A stretch of DNA of 64,000 nt from the NCBI GenBank assembly GCA_050249695.1, contig JBFWQA010000002.1:248001-312000 (forward strand). The letters are read 5' to 3'. The position numbers and the translations under genes are program-made. The stretch's first letter is position 1. The number at the start of each line of letters is the position of its first letter. Below the pieces are notes generated by a model. That model saw nothing but the letters and a program-made list of their open reading frames with translations. It had not been told where the DNA came from and searched no databases. Positions 8,744 through 17,444 of the stretch are shown piece after piece. This DNA comes from JACKJP01 sp050249695 (GTDB lineage: Bacteria > Pseudomonadota > Alphaproteobacteria > Rhizobiales > Tepidamorphaceae).

Positions 8744-9904
8744 CTAAACGCGCGCCGGCCGGTGGTTCCCGAGGAGGGTCAGAAACGCGCCGGCGGCCGC
8801 CTCGGCCGTAAAGTTACCGGCCCTGACCCGCGCCTCGGCGCTGCTGCCGGAAGATTCCAGCGCGTCGACGATCGCCGCGGCAAGCGCCGGCGCATCGCCC
8901 ACCGGCACGAGCCTGCCCCAGCGTCCGCCACCGAGGATCTCCCGCGGTCCATAGGGCGCGTCGGTCGATACGACGGGTACGCCCGCGGCCATCGCCTCGA
9001 CGATGGCGTTTCCGAACCCCTCGTGACGTGAAGACGATGCGAAAAGCGCCGCCCGCGCGAGCAGATCGCCCGGATCATGCAGGTAGCCGAGCAGTCTGAC
9101 GCGGCTTTCCAGCCCTCGAACGCGGATCAGGTTCTCCAGCGCCTGTCTTTCGGCGCCTTCGCCTGCGATCTCAAGCCTGACGGGCCTTGTCTTCGCGACA
9201 ATGTCCACCGCCTCGATCAGCGTGGCAAAATCCTTCTCCGGCGACAGGCGGCCGACCGCGGCGATCAGTCCGGGCTGCGGCGCACGCACCATCGCGCCCA
9301 GGCGATCATAGGTTTCGTCCGGCATGACGGCGTTCGTACCGAGGCACGCTGCCCTTTCCGGCGGCACGCGAAAATGGGCAATGAGATCGCGCCGCACGGC
9401 CTCCGTCAGCGTCATCACCAGATCTGCGAGCGGGTAGATGAGCGGCGCGAGCCGGTAGCCGATGCGGTTCTGGATATAGGGATCGCTGGCGCGTGCCTGA
9501 ACGGGGCTCGCAACCTCGCGCAGTACCAGCATCGGACGGTCCCGGCGCGGCAGCGACCGCGCGGCGATGACCGCGACGGTGTTGCCGCTTGCTTCGGACG
9601 CCACGAAGACGTCCGGACGCTCGTCGCGGAAGAAGCGCCGGAGCGCCGGAACGGCCGCGGCCATTCGCAGCTTCCTGCCGCCGCCGAGATCGATCAGCCG
9701 GACCCCGGGGGATATCAGGCCGGCAAGCGGCCCTTCGGCGTCGAGGGTCACGATAGCGCAGGCAAGCCCGCGCGCGGCCAGCCCGTTCGCCAGCAGGATC
9801 GCATCGCGCTGCGCGCCGCCCCCGGTGAGGCCGCGAACGAAGAAGCAGACCATTCCCCATGCGCCGGGCGAGGTCTCGCCGCGGACAGCCGCCGTCTCCT
9901 TCAA
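8744..9904 (-). CDS. glycosyltransferase family 4 protein
   Basis: This 386-residue GT-B enzyme starts at a TTG (9904) with GGGAG about 10 bases upstream. An internal ATG at 9853, just before VCFFVRGLTGGGAQRDA, is the alternative start. The N-terminal glycine-rich acceptor loop LTGGGAQRD, IAAVGRLSPEKDF and the EGFGNAIVEAMAAG nucleotide-sugar site with its E-x7-E spacing identify the GT4/GT1 (retaining) group. It should add a sugar to the undecaprenyl-linked repeat on the cytoplasmic face. It is divergent from the flippase gene, and their shared intergenic sequence (9905-10017) is noticeably AT-richer than the surroundings. The sugar donor is not identifiable. Confidence 0.85.
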   Translation of the reverse strand: MKETAAVRGETSPGAWGMVCFFVRGLTGGGAQRDAILLANGLAARGLACAIVTLDAEGPLAGLISPGVRLIDLGGGRKLRMAAAVPALRRFFRDERPDVFVASEASGNTVAVIAARSLPRRDRPMLVLREVASPVQARASDPYIQNRIGYRLAPLIYPLADLVMTLTEAVRRDLIAHFRVPPERAACLGTNAVMPDETYDRLGAMVRAPQPGLIAAVGRLSPEKDFATLIEAVDIVAKTRPVRLEIAGEGAERQALENLIRVRGLESRVRLLGYLHDPGDLLARAALFASSSRHEGFGNAIVEAMAAGVPVVSTDAPYGPREILGGGRWGRLVPVGDAPALAAAIVDALESSGSSAEARVRAGNFTAEAAAGAFLTLLGNHRPARV

Positions 9905-10017
9905 ACCACAACCACTCCCATTGCATGCGCCATTAACGACGCTGGCCGGTCTTGCTGGCCAATAATAGCAATTTCACTTAAATCACTCGCTAACATCTGG
10001 CCGCAAAGCATTCCGGT

Positions 10018-11460
10018 GTGAAGAACCTCTTTTCGTCCATCTATCTGGTCTCGAAGATAACGTCTGCGCTGCTGACGGTGCTTTCGATCGCCATCTTCAC
10101 GCGTCAGGTCAGCCACGACATCTTCGGCGAGTATCTGATCGGGTTCGCCTTCGCCTTCATCACCTACAGCGTCGTCACCCAATGGTTGCTGGGAGCCCAT
10201 TTCGGCCAGCAGTCGCGCCAGCATGCAGCGCCGATCGCCGGCGGCGCGATCATTCTTACGGGCGTTTCGGTCCTGGCGGGCCTGGCGCTCATCGCCGCCG
10301 CGACTCTCGCCGGATTCATTCCCGCCGCCATCGCGCTGCCCACCGCCTTCTTGCTGTTCGGACTGTCGGCCTATTTCGTGGCCAACGAGATCGGGCGCGC
10401 GCAGCTGCTTGTGCTGGCGGTGACGTCGGGGGCTTTCCTGCGCAGTCTGGGGACGCTGATCCTGGGCTGCTACGCGCTCTGGCAGTTCGGCACCGCCCAG
10501 TCCCTGCTCATCGCGGTCGCCATCGCTCACGCCATCGCCACGCTGCCGATCATCGTGGCCCTCAAGCGAACGATATGGACGAAGGGTTTCGTGTGGCCAC
10601 GGCGGGCCGTCTACCGGCAGCTGTGGCAATATGGCTGGCCGCTGATCGTCGCCGGCGGCGCCTCGGCGCTCGCCCTTTATATCGACCGCCTCCTGCTCGA
10701 GCGCTATTTCGGCACCGAAGCGGTCGGCCCCTATGGCGCGACACTGGACTTCATCAAGCAGAGTTTCGTGATCGTCGGCGAGACGATCGCGGTTTCCTAC
10801 GTATCGAGCGCGAAGTCCCTGCACGGAGACAGCCGCATGGAGCAGGCAAGGCCGGTGCTGCGGCACGCCTTCGTGACGGCTTCCTTCCTGGCCGCCTTCG
10901 GCATCGTCTTCTATGTCCTGCTTGGCGACACGATGTTCTCCATCGTGCTCGATGCCGATTACCGGGAGGCGGTGCCGCTGGTGCCGATCCTCGCCCTCGC
11001 CAATGCCTTCCTGATCCTGCGTGCCTACTATTTCGCGCAGACGATCTATTTCACCAACTCGGTGCGGCTGGAGCTGATCTCGATGCTCGTGGCGCTTGCC
11101 GTCGGCACGGCGGCGGGCCTCTGGCTCATTCCCGTCTATGGCATGACCGGCGCCGCCATCGCATTCACCGCCGCCCAGTTTTCCGCGTTGCTGGTTTTTC
11201 TTTCCAGCAGGGAATCGCGGCAGATCATGCCGGTTGACCTCGGCAGGCTCGCCAAGATCGTCCTGGCCGCGACCGCGACCGTCGCCATGGGCGAGATCGT
11301 CATCCATGTGGCCCCTGCGAAGATCGCTCCGGTCGTCAATTTCGTGCTGATTGCGATCGTTTCCGGCTGGCTGCTGGTGCGGTGGAACATGTTCGATGCC
11401 GGCCAACTGTGGGTCGGTTTCGGACGCAGTCTCGGCCTTGCCGACCGCAGCGGGCGCTGA
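10018..11460 (+). CDS. polysaccharide flippase (Wzx/MATE-like MOP superfamily)
   Basis: This 480-residue polytopic membrane protein starts at GTG (10018). About 12-14 hydrophobic segments can be counted, beginning ITSALLTVLSIAIFTRQV and ending VVNFVLIAIVSGWLLV. The pattern YIDRLLLERYFG near residue 220 and the paired six-helix layout fit MOP-superfamily lipid-linked oligosaccharide flippases. It would move the completed undecaprenyl-diphosphate repeat to the periplasm. It is the only rightward gene in the middle of the cluster. It ends 6 bases from the convergent glycosyltransferase gene with no visible terminator between them. Confidence 0.85.
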   Translation: MKNLFSSIYLVSKITSALLTVLSIAIFTRQVSHDIFGEYLIGFAFAFITYSVVTQWLLGAHFGQQSRQHAAPIAGGAIILTGVSVLAGLALIAAATLAGFIPAAIALPTAFLLFGLSAYFVANEIGRAQLLVLAVTSGAFLRSLGTLILGCYALWQFGTAQSLLIAVAIAHAIATLPIIVALKRTIWTKGFVWPRRAVYRQLWQYGWPLIVAGGASALALYIDRLLLERYFGTEAVGPYGATLDFIKQSFVIVGETIAVSYVSSAKSLHGDSRMEQARPVLRHAFVTASFLAAFGIVFYVLLGDTMFSIVLDADYREAVPLVPILALANAFLILRAYYFAQTIYFTNSVRLELISMLVALAVGTAAGLWLIPVYGMTGAAIAFTAAQFSALLVFLSSRESRQIMPVDLGRLAKIVLAATATVAMGEIVIHVAPAKIAPVVNFVLIAIVSGWLLVRWNMFDAGQLWVGFGRSLGLADRSGR

Positions 11461-11466
11461 ACCGGA

Positions 11467-12534
11467 TCAGGATCGCCCGAACAGATCGAGATATTTCCCG
11501 ACCATGCGCTCGACCGAGTGATGCGCGCGCGCGCCGGCGGCCGTACGCAGCCTGTCGTCCGCGGCCGGATAGTCGCCGAGCATCGCGCGGACCGCCGCGG
11601 CCAGCGCCGTCGCATCCGAGGGCATATGGTATCGGATCATGCCGGGCACCGGACCGGCTTCCCCCAGCACCTCGCGCAGGACCGGCAGGTCGGAAGCGAC
11701 GACCGGCATGCCGGCGATCAGCGCTTCGGCGCCGGCCAGACCGAAAGTCTCCCATACGGATGGGAAAAGGTAGATGTCGCCCGCGAGCAGGAAACTGCCG
11801 ATCTGCCCATGCGCCAGCGTGCCGGGCAGATGCAGGCGGTCGGCAACGCCGCTCGTTGCGGCGAGCGCGAGAAGGCGGGCGCGTTCAGAACCGTCTCCGG
11901 CGATTGCCAGATGGACGCCGGGCAGGCTCCGCAACGCCTCAACCGCCGTCTCGAAGCCCTTCTGTGCCGTGAGCCGTCCGGTCGCGACCAGCAGTTTCGC
12001 GCCGGCCGGGATGCCCAGCCGCGCGCGCCAGTCCGGATCATCACCCTCCCGGCCAAGCGGTGTCACGCCATGAGCGATAAGCCTGATTCGCGCGCGGTAT
12101 CCTTGCGGATAGGCGCCGAAGGCTTGCGTCGTCGCGGCCGAATTGGCGACGATCGCGGTATAGGCGCCGAACGCGCCCAGCATCTTGTCGATCACCCGCC
12201 AATGTGTGCGGATCGCGCCGGGAATGGCGGAAAGATGCGAGATGCGAACCGGCGTGCCGGCCAGCGAACCGAGAATACCCGTGGCCACGGAAGCGGCCGC
12301 ATGATGGGCGAGGATCGCGTCGTATCGTCCGAACGCCATGCGCCGCGCGACCCCGGCGACATGGGCCAGCTTGCGCGCCGCGCCACCCGGTCCGAGCAGG
12401 GCCACATTGTCGACGGCGATGCCCTTCTCGCGCAAGCCGGCCGCGATCATTTCAGACAGGACGCGAACGCCTCCGACCTCGTCGCGGCTGACCAGCTGGA
12501 GCACCCGCATGTTCCTGCCGGCGGTCTGCGTCAT
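11467..12534 (-). CDS. glycosyltransferase family 4 protein
   Basis: This 355-residue GT-B enzyme begins at the ATG at 12534, whose first bases overlap the stop of the upstream polymerase gene (ATGA), so the two are translationally coupled. The same frame stays open upstream to 13557, but that part is the shadow of the polymerase gene. Recognisable elements are VSRDEVGGVRVLSEM at the N-terminus, LLVATGRLTAQKGFETAVEAL, IAGDGSERARL and the donor-site ETFGLAGAEALIAGMPVVASD. The role is sugar addition during repeat-unit assembly. Donor and linkage cannot be told from sequence. Confidence 0.87.
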   Translation of the reverse strand: MTQTAGRNMRVLQLVSRDEVGGVRVLSEMIAAGLREKGIAVDNVALLGPGGAARKLAHVAGVARRMAFGRYDAILAHHAAASVATGILGSLAGTPVRISHLSAIPGAIRTHWRVIDKMLGAFGAYTAIVANSAATTQAFGAYPQGYRARIRLIAHGVTPLGREGDDPDWRARLGIPAGAKLLVATGRLTAQKGFETAVEALRSLPGVHLAIAGDGSERARLLALAATSGVADRLHLPGTLAHGQIGSFLLAGDIYLFPSVWETFGLAGAEALIAGMPVVASDLPVLREVLGEAGPVPGMIRYHMPSDATALAAAVRAMLGDYPAADDRLRTAAGARAHHSVERMVGKYLDLFGRS

Positions 12535-13838
12535 CGCCCGGCCCTTTGCGCCCTGATCCAGTATTGCAGGCATGCGATGGCGAAAAGCATCGTGAACCAG
12601 GTTGGATTTCCCCGGTTGAACAGCACCGCCTCCAGACAGGAAATCAGCAGGCCGAACAGCCAGACCTGCGCGAGAAAATCGAGAAAGGCCCGTTCGACGC
12701 GGGTACCGGCGCGATCCCGCAATGCGGTGATGTTCCGCCAGGGCATAATCGCCGTCCAGACCAGGACGAGGGCAAGGCCCGGCAGACCGCCGGCGAGCGC
12801 GGTCTCCAGATAGCCGTTGTGGGCATGGGAGGCGAGCGCGGCCGTGGCGTCCGACGACGCGGTCCCGTAGACGAGGCCCGTGTCCCAGAAGGTGAAGTAG
12901 CCATAGCCGGCGAGCTTGGCCTTGCCGATCGCATCCATCGCCAACTCCCAGATGTCGGTACGGCCGGTGAAAGAGGGATCGGGCATGACGGCGGCAAGCG
13001 CCTTGTGAATGCCGGTGAAGGCGACGCTCCCCAGCGTCAGCAGCAACACCCCGCCGACACATCCGAAGACCGCGAGAAAGGTCAACGTCCTCGATCTGGC
13101 CCGGACGACGAGAAGCGAAAGCAGCAGCGCGGGAACGATAAGCAGGAGCGCGGACTTGCCGCCCGACATCACCGTCAGGAAGAAGGACGACGCGACGATC
13201 GCGAGGCCCCATGCCGCATTTCTGGTGCGGGCGACGAGAATACCGATGAAGACGAACGGATTGGTCATCGCGGCCAGTTCGTTCTTGTGCGCGAAAATGC
13301 CGCGCCAATCGCCCGCGAGCGTCTGTTCGGAAACATCCTTGACCGTGTGCATGGCGAGCTCGGGGACGAGCATCACGCCGAGGAAGCAGGCCGCGATCAT
13401 GATCGTCACCGCGATGCCCAGCGCCGAAATGCAGGCGTCGAGACTTCTCAGCATCAGCGGCAGCGAGGCGGCGACGAACATCACGCACATGGCCAGCCCC
13501 AGACGGTTGAGCGCGAGCCCGGCGCCGGACGAAGCAAGGCTGGTGAGCGCGAACCATCCGATGACGAGAACGAGGGGGACGGTCGCGAACTGAACCAGCA
13601 TCCTGAGCTGACCGCGCGCCAGCACGACGCCGCCGCTCGTCAGGACGAGCAGGATCGTCACGGCCTTCCTAAGGCCGTTGGAACGTGTCGTGTCGTCGAT
13701 CGCCGCATAATTCTGCAGGGAGACGAAAGGCTGCACCTCGGTCCAGATCGCGATCAGCGTCACGATGAAGAGGGCGAATGCGAGCACGTCGAGCGCGGCG
13801 ATGCGTTCAAGGCCGCCGGCCCGCGGGGCGGCGGGCAT
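12531..13838 (-). CDS. O-antigen polymerase/ligase-like membrane protein (Wzy/WaaL family)
   Basis: This protein has 435 residues from the ATG at 13838. A GTG at 13856 that overlaps the stop of the upstream WecG-like gene (GTGA) is an equally good start. Around ten to twelve hydrophobic helices are visible, with a large periplasmic loop containing FTGRTDIWELAMDAI and ASHAHNGYLETALAGG. This H-N-x-Y/F-L-x-x-x-x-x-G pattern is typical of O-antigen ligase/polymerase (Wzy_C) proteins. It should polymerise the repeat units in the periplasm, in a Wzx/Wzy scheme with the nearby flippase and chain-length proteins. Ligase function is the alternative. Confidence 0.82.
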   Translation of the reverse strand: MPAAPRAGGLERIAALDVLAFALFIVTLIAIWTEVQPFVSLQNYAAIDDTTRSNGLRKAVTILLVLTSGGVVLARGQLRMLVQFATVPLVLVIGWFALTSLASSGAGLALNRLGLAMCVMFVAASLPLMLRSLDACISALGIAVTIMIAACFLGVMLVPELAMHTVKDVSEQTLAGDWRGIFAHKNELAAMTNPFVFIGILVARTRNAAWGLAIVASSFFLTVMSGGKSALLLIVPALLLSLLVVRARSRTLTFLAVFGCVGGVLLLTLGSVAFTGIHKALAAVMPDPSFTGRTDIWELAMDAIGKAKLAGYGYFTFWDTGLVYGTASSDATAALASHAHNGYLETALAGGLPGLALVLVWTAIMPWRNITALRDRAGTRVERAFLDFLAQVWLFGLLISCLEAVLFNRGNPTWFTMLFAIACLQYWIRAQRAGR

Positions 13839-13852
13839 TTCGGACGCGCCGC

Positions 13853-14653
13853 TCACGGCTGACCCGCGCTGAGAGTGCGTGCCGTCTGCCCCCGCTTGCT
13901 GCGCGTCAGCAGAAGCATCGCGGCAACCGGATTGGACGTCAGATAGCGTCTGGCAAGCCGCCCCGGATCCCGCGCCATGCGGTGGGCCCATTCAAGGCCG
14001 GCGTCCTGCATCCATCGCGGCGCGCGCGGCGCGCTGCCGGACAGGAAGTTGAAAAGCCCGCCGCTGGTCTTGATCAGGCCGACGCCGGTGAGGACATGGG
14101 CGAAGCGCATGTAGAACTGCTGCTCGCGCGGCACGCCGAGCGAAAGCCACAGAATGTCCGGCCCGATCTCGTTGATGCGCCGGACGTGCCGCACCCATTC
14201 GGCATGATCGTGAAACCCGTGAAGGCGCCCGGCGATCCGCAGATGCGGATAGTCGCGCTGGACATTCTCGACGGCCTTCCTGTTCTCTTCCTCGGTGGCG
14301 CCGAGAAAGAACATCGAGGCAGGCCGCTCCTCGCAGGCGCGGGCGATATCGTGAAAAAGATCGGTCGTCGCGACGCGCTCCGGCAGGGCAAGCCCCGTCA
14401 GCCGGCGCGCCATCATGACCAGCGGCTGGCCATCGCAGCTGATGACGTCGGCATAGAGCATCGCCTCGCGCAGACTTTCATCGCGCGCGGCATCGGAAAT
14501 GACCTGGCCGTTGACGCTCGTGCCGATCCACGGCCGGTCGCCACGGCGCGAACGGGCAAGCTCGATGAGCAGCGCGGCGGTACGCCGGCGATCCAGCCGC
14601 GCGACCGGCAAGCCCCCGAGTTCAAGCGTTTCGATGATGACCGGTTCAGACAT
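13853..14653 (-). CDS. WecG/TagA/CpsF family glycosyltransferase
   Basis: This 266-residue GT26 protein has TSVNGQVISDA near residue 39, FFLGATEEENRKAVENV, LRIAGRLHGF, PDILWLSLGVPREQQFY and GVGLIKTSGGLFNFLSG, all in family order. These enzymes transfer N-acetylmannosamine(uronic acid) or related sugars to a polyprenyl-linked acceptor at the membrane. The start is the ATG at 14653, 8 bases inside the end of the upstream GH5 gene, so translation is coupled. The upstream in-frame extension to 14866 is a shadow of that gene. It probably adds an early sugar after the initiating transferase at 17445. Confidence 0.88.
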   Translation of the reverse strand: MSEPVIIETLELGGLPVARLDRRRTAALLIELARSRRGDRPWIGTSVNGQVISDAARDESLREAMLYADVISCDGQPLVMMARRLTGLALPERVATTDLFHDIARACEERPASMFFLGATEEENRKAVENVQRDYPHLRIAGRLHGFHDHAEWVRHVRRINEIGPDILWLSLGVPREQQFYMRFAHVLTGVGLIKTSGGLFNFLSGSAPRAPRWMQDAGLEWAHRMARDPGRLARRYLTSNPVAAMLLLTRSKRGQTARTLSAGQP

Positions 14654-15722
14654 CGGGAGCCGTTCTCCAGTCGTCGCGCAGCGCGGAACGGCGCAGCAGA
14701 TCGCGCACGAAAGCGCCCGCGCGCGAAGGCGTCCCGTCTTCGGCGGAAAGCAGATTGGGCATCGCGCCGACGCTGTAGCACCAGGCGGTGTGATGCAGTT
14801 CGAGCGCCTCGAGCGCCCGGGAGACGAAGGGTTCTGCGAAGTCCTCGACGGTCCCGTGGAGGTCACCCCGCGTCTCGGGGCTGAAGCCCCATTCGGTCAC
14901 GACCACCGGCTTGACCTCGTGCAGGCCGCCGAGCGTGCGCAGCCGCGCCCGCATGTCTCCGCGTTCCGCATTCGGATAGGCGTGCCAGACATAGGCGACG
15001 CGCGGATCGCCGATCAGATCGTCGCGCACCCCGACCAGATCATGCGCCCAGTAGCCGCCCGCGCACAGGACGATATTGTCCGCATGGGGCCTTATCCCTG
15101 CGATGATCTCCTCCCAGGCGGCCTTGAAGAGCGGCCAGTGTTCGCCGGTGGCCTTCCAGAACCGGGCGTCGATGGAGGGTTCGTTCCAGATCTCGAAAAG
15201 AATTGCCGGATCGCCGCCATAGGTTTTCGCCATGACCTGCCAGAACGCGACGGATTCGGCGATGCTGGCGAGATTGGCATCGGCGGGCAGCCCCCACGAC
15301 GCCGGGACGAGGGGCTCATAGCGGCCTGGAAAGCCGATCCGGTGCCAGTCGATGATGACGAAGAGGCCCGCCGCGCGGGCCGCCGCGACATTGGCCTTCA
15401 GCGCCGCCGCCGAACCCGCCGGATCCTGCCGCCAGAGGCCCGGCTGCACGCTGATGCGCACGACATTGGCGCGCCAGTCGGCCGCCAGATGCCTGTAATC
15501 GGAGAGCGGGCGGTGGGCGCGTATATAGGTCGGATCGCCGACGGCGATCCCGGTCAGCCGCAGCCGCCGCTGTCCGAAATAGAAGTGTCTGCCGACGATC
15601 TCGATCCTCTCGCCGCCTTCGCGCGCGACGGACGGACGGACCGTCCGCGCGGCAGCGAGCGCGAGCGCTCCCGCCACGACGAGCAGTTCCCGACGGCCGA
15701 ACCTGCCTCGCCCGATGAACAT
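14646..15722 (-). CDS. glycoside hydrolase family 5 (cellulase-like) protein, Tat-exported
   Basis: This protein has 358 residues from the ATG at 15722. The N-terminus GRFGRRELLVVAGALALAAA has a twin-arginine and a hydrophobic core, so export to the periplasm is likely. The (beta/alpha)8 clan-A motifs are present: FVIIDWHRIG near residue 121, LFEIWNEPS with acid/base Glu near residue 181, WHAYPNAERGD, and VVVTEWGFSP with nucleophile Glu near residue 277. Hydrolases in polysaccharide clusters commonly trim polymer or clear misplaced chains. It sits between the chain-length gene and the WecG-like gene. The polymer need not be cellulose, because GH5 covers several beta-glycans. Confidence 0.83.
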   Translation of the reverse strand: MFIGRGRFGRRELLVVAGALALAAARTVRPSVAREGGERIEIVGRHFYFGQRRLRLTGIAVGDPTYIRAHRPLSDYRHLAADWRANVVRISVQPGLWRQDPAGSAAALKANVAAARAAGLFVIIDWHRIGFPGRYEPLVPASWGLPADANLASIAESVAFWQVMAKTYGGDPAILFEIWNEPSIDARFWKATGEHWPLFKAAWEEIIAGIRPHADNIVLCAGGYWAHDLVGVRDDLIGDPRVAYVWHAYPNAERGDMRARLRTLGGLHEVKPVVVTEWGFSPETRGDLHGTVEDFAEPFVSRALEALELHHTAWCYSVGAMPNLLSAEDGTPSRAGAFVRDLLRRSALRDDWRTAPDV

Positions 15723-15738
15723 GGCGCCGGTGCCCCGT

Positions 15739-17283
15739 TCACTCGGCCGGATGGGGCGCGTAACGCGCCGCCGGACGTTCAGCAAGGCGCGGCTCCGGCT
15801 GGCGCTCCGCCTGACGCTCCGCCAGTCGCTCTGACGGACCGGCCGGCTTCGCGCCTCCACTCCGTTCGCCCAAGGCATTGAACCTGAGCATCTGCACCAT
15901 CAGTCCGAGCGCCGCGCCGCCGCATATGCCGATCATCAGGGCGAGCGGCAGCAGAACCGCAAGTCTCGGCGGGAAGCGCTTGTAGAGCGGCGGGCTGGCC
16001 TTGGAGATGACCTGCATGTTGATCGTGTTGATCTGGCCCTGTTCGCGCGTCTCGCGGGAGCGCAGGAGCGCTTCCTCATAGACCGCGCGGCTGCTTTCCG
16101 CCTCGCGTTCCAGCTGGCGCAGCTGGACGCGCGCGTTGTCGCTGGTCTGATAGGTGTCTGTCAGGCGCTCCAGCGCCGTCTCTGCGGCTGCGTGCTCGGC
16201 TTTCGCGCGGTCGTATTCGAGCTGCGCGTTGGATCTGAGTCTCGCGACCTCCTGGCCGATGGACCGAGAGACCGCGTCAATCTGGCTCTGCGCGCGGATG
16301 CGCGCCGGGTGACGCGGGCCGAGCGTCGCCCCGAGCGTTGCGAGCTCGGCCGCCGCGCGTTCGTATTCCCCGCGCAGGCGCAGCATGTCCGCCGATTTCG
16401 TCGCGGCCGGCGACGACAGGAAAAGCGTCGGATTGTCCTTCATCAGATTGAGCTGATCGAGTTCGGCCCTCGCCTCGTCCATCGCCCGTTCCGCATTGCT
16501 CACCGCCAGATTGGCTTCCCCCAGCCGCTTTTCGACAAGCGTGCCGGCGCTGGTCACGACGATGTTGTTGAGGGTCTTGAACCGTTCCACCGCCTCTTCA
16601 TTCGTCCGCACGGCGGCGCGCAGCACGTCGAGACGCTGCTCGAGGGAACTGGAGGCCTGCTCGGCCTGCTCGGCGCGCTGCTTCTCGCGCAGTTCCATGT
16701 AGGTGGAGACGATCGCGTTGGCGATGTCGGCGGCCTTTTCCGCCGTTTCGGCACGGGCGTAGATTTCGATGAAATAGGTGCGGTCGGCGCGAACGACGTG
16801 CACCTTCTTTGCCAGCGCGTCGACCGCGCTCTGCTCCAGTTCCTCGTCGCTGATCAGCTCTTCCCGCATCGGCGAGAGCAGCTTGCCGATCAGGCTCTGC
16901 CTGCCCACGAATTCGCGGTCATAGGCGAGATCGAGCCTGCGGACGACCGCGCGCAGCACCCCGGCCGATTCCATGATCCGCGCCTGGCTCTCGATGAAGG
17001 CGGCGCCTGAGTCGCCGGGCGTGAGGTTGGGGCTGATATCGTTTCGGAGAAGCTGCAGATCCTGCGGATCGACATAAACCTGCGCGCTGGCCTCGTAGGA
17101 CGGCCTGACGGTCTTGCTCAGCGCGAAGGCGGCGAGGACGCACACGACCCCGCCGATCACGGCCCAGTAGCGGGCGCGCCACAACCCCCTGGCGATGTCT
17201 GCGACGCTCCATGCCGCGCCGCCGGAATGGAGGCCGCCGCCGCCCGAAGCGTCATCGATCCTGGAACCGCCATATTGGAACAT
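15739..17283 (-). CDS. exopolysaccharide chain-length determinant (Wzz/GumC-type polysaccharide co-polymerase)
   Basis: This 514-residue inner-membrane protein starts at the ATG at 17283 behind GAGGAG. It has an N-terminal membrane helix (YWAVIGGVVCVLAAFALS), a long periplasmic part with extended coiled-coil (roughly residues 180-400, rich in E, A, R, Q) and a second helix LAVLLPLALMIGICGGAALG near residue 440. No tyrosine kinase domain follows. Instead there is a short tail with repeated AER/PAER units. It controls polymer length together with the Wzy protein. It is 16 bases upstream of the GH5 gene and downstream of the initiating transferase gene. Confidence 0.88.
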   Translation of the reverse strand: MFQYGGSRIDDASGGGGLHSGGAAWSVADIARGLWRARYWAVIGGVVCVLAAFALSKTVRPSYEASAQVYVDPQDLQLLRNDISPNLTPGDSGAAFIESQARIMESAGVLRAVVRRLDLAYDREFVGRQSLIGKLLSPMREELISDEELEQSAVDALAKKVHVVRADRTYFIEIYARAETAEKAADIANAIVSTYMELREKQRAEQAEQASSSLEQRLDVLRAAVRTNEEAVERFKTLNNIVVTSAGTLVEKRLGEANLAVSNAERAMDEARAELDQLNLMKDNPTLFLSSPAATKSADMLRLRGEYERAAAELATLGATLGPRHPARIRAQSQIDAVSRSIGQEVARLRSNAQLEYDRAKAEHAAAETALERLTDTYQTSDNARVQLRQLEREAESSRAVYEEALLRSRETREQGQINTINMQVISKASPPLYKRFPPRLAVLLPLALMIGICGGAALGLMVQMLRFNALGERSGGAKPAGPSERLAERQAERQPEPRLAERPAARYAPHPAE

Positions 17284-17444
17284 CGCGTTCTCCTCGTTTC
17301 CCATTTCAGACCGGATGACCGGCCGGAACTGAAACAGGTCCGTCGCCCGCGTCCCGTTTCGGGACAGACGGATCCAGTTCCGCCAGGAGCGTCGCAAGGG
17401 GCGTGCCAGAACGGGTTATTCTGCCGAGAGGCTGGCGGGACGCG

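Noticed and set aside
9901..11406. Long leftward open frame of about 500 codons opposite the flippase gene, rich in His, Arg, Asp and Glu
   Set aside because: Composition and lack of domains are those of an antisense shadow in GC-rich DNA. The opposite strand encodes a clear polytopic flippase.
12535..13557. In-frame upstream extension of the second GT4 glycosyltransferase
   Set aside because: It is read in another frame of the polymerase gene. The ATG at 12534 gives a normal-length glycosyltransferase and a coupled ATGA overlap.
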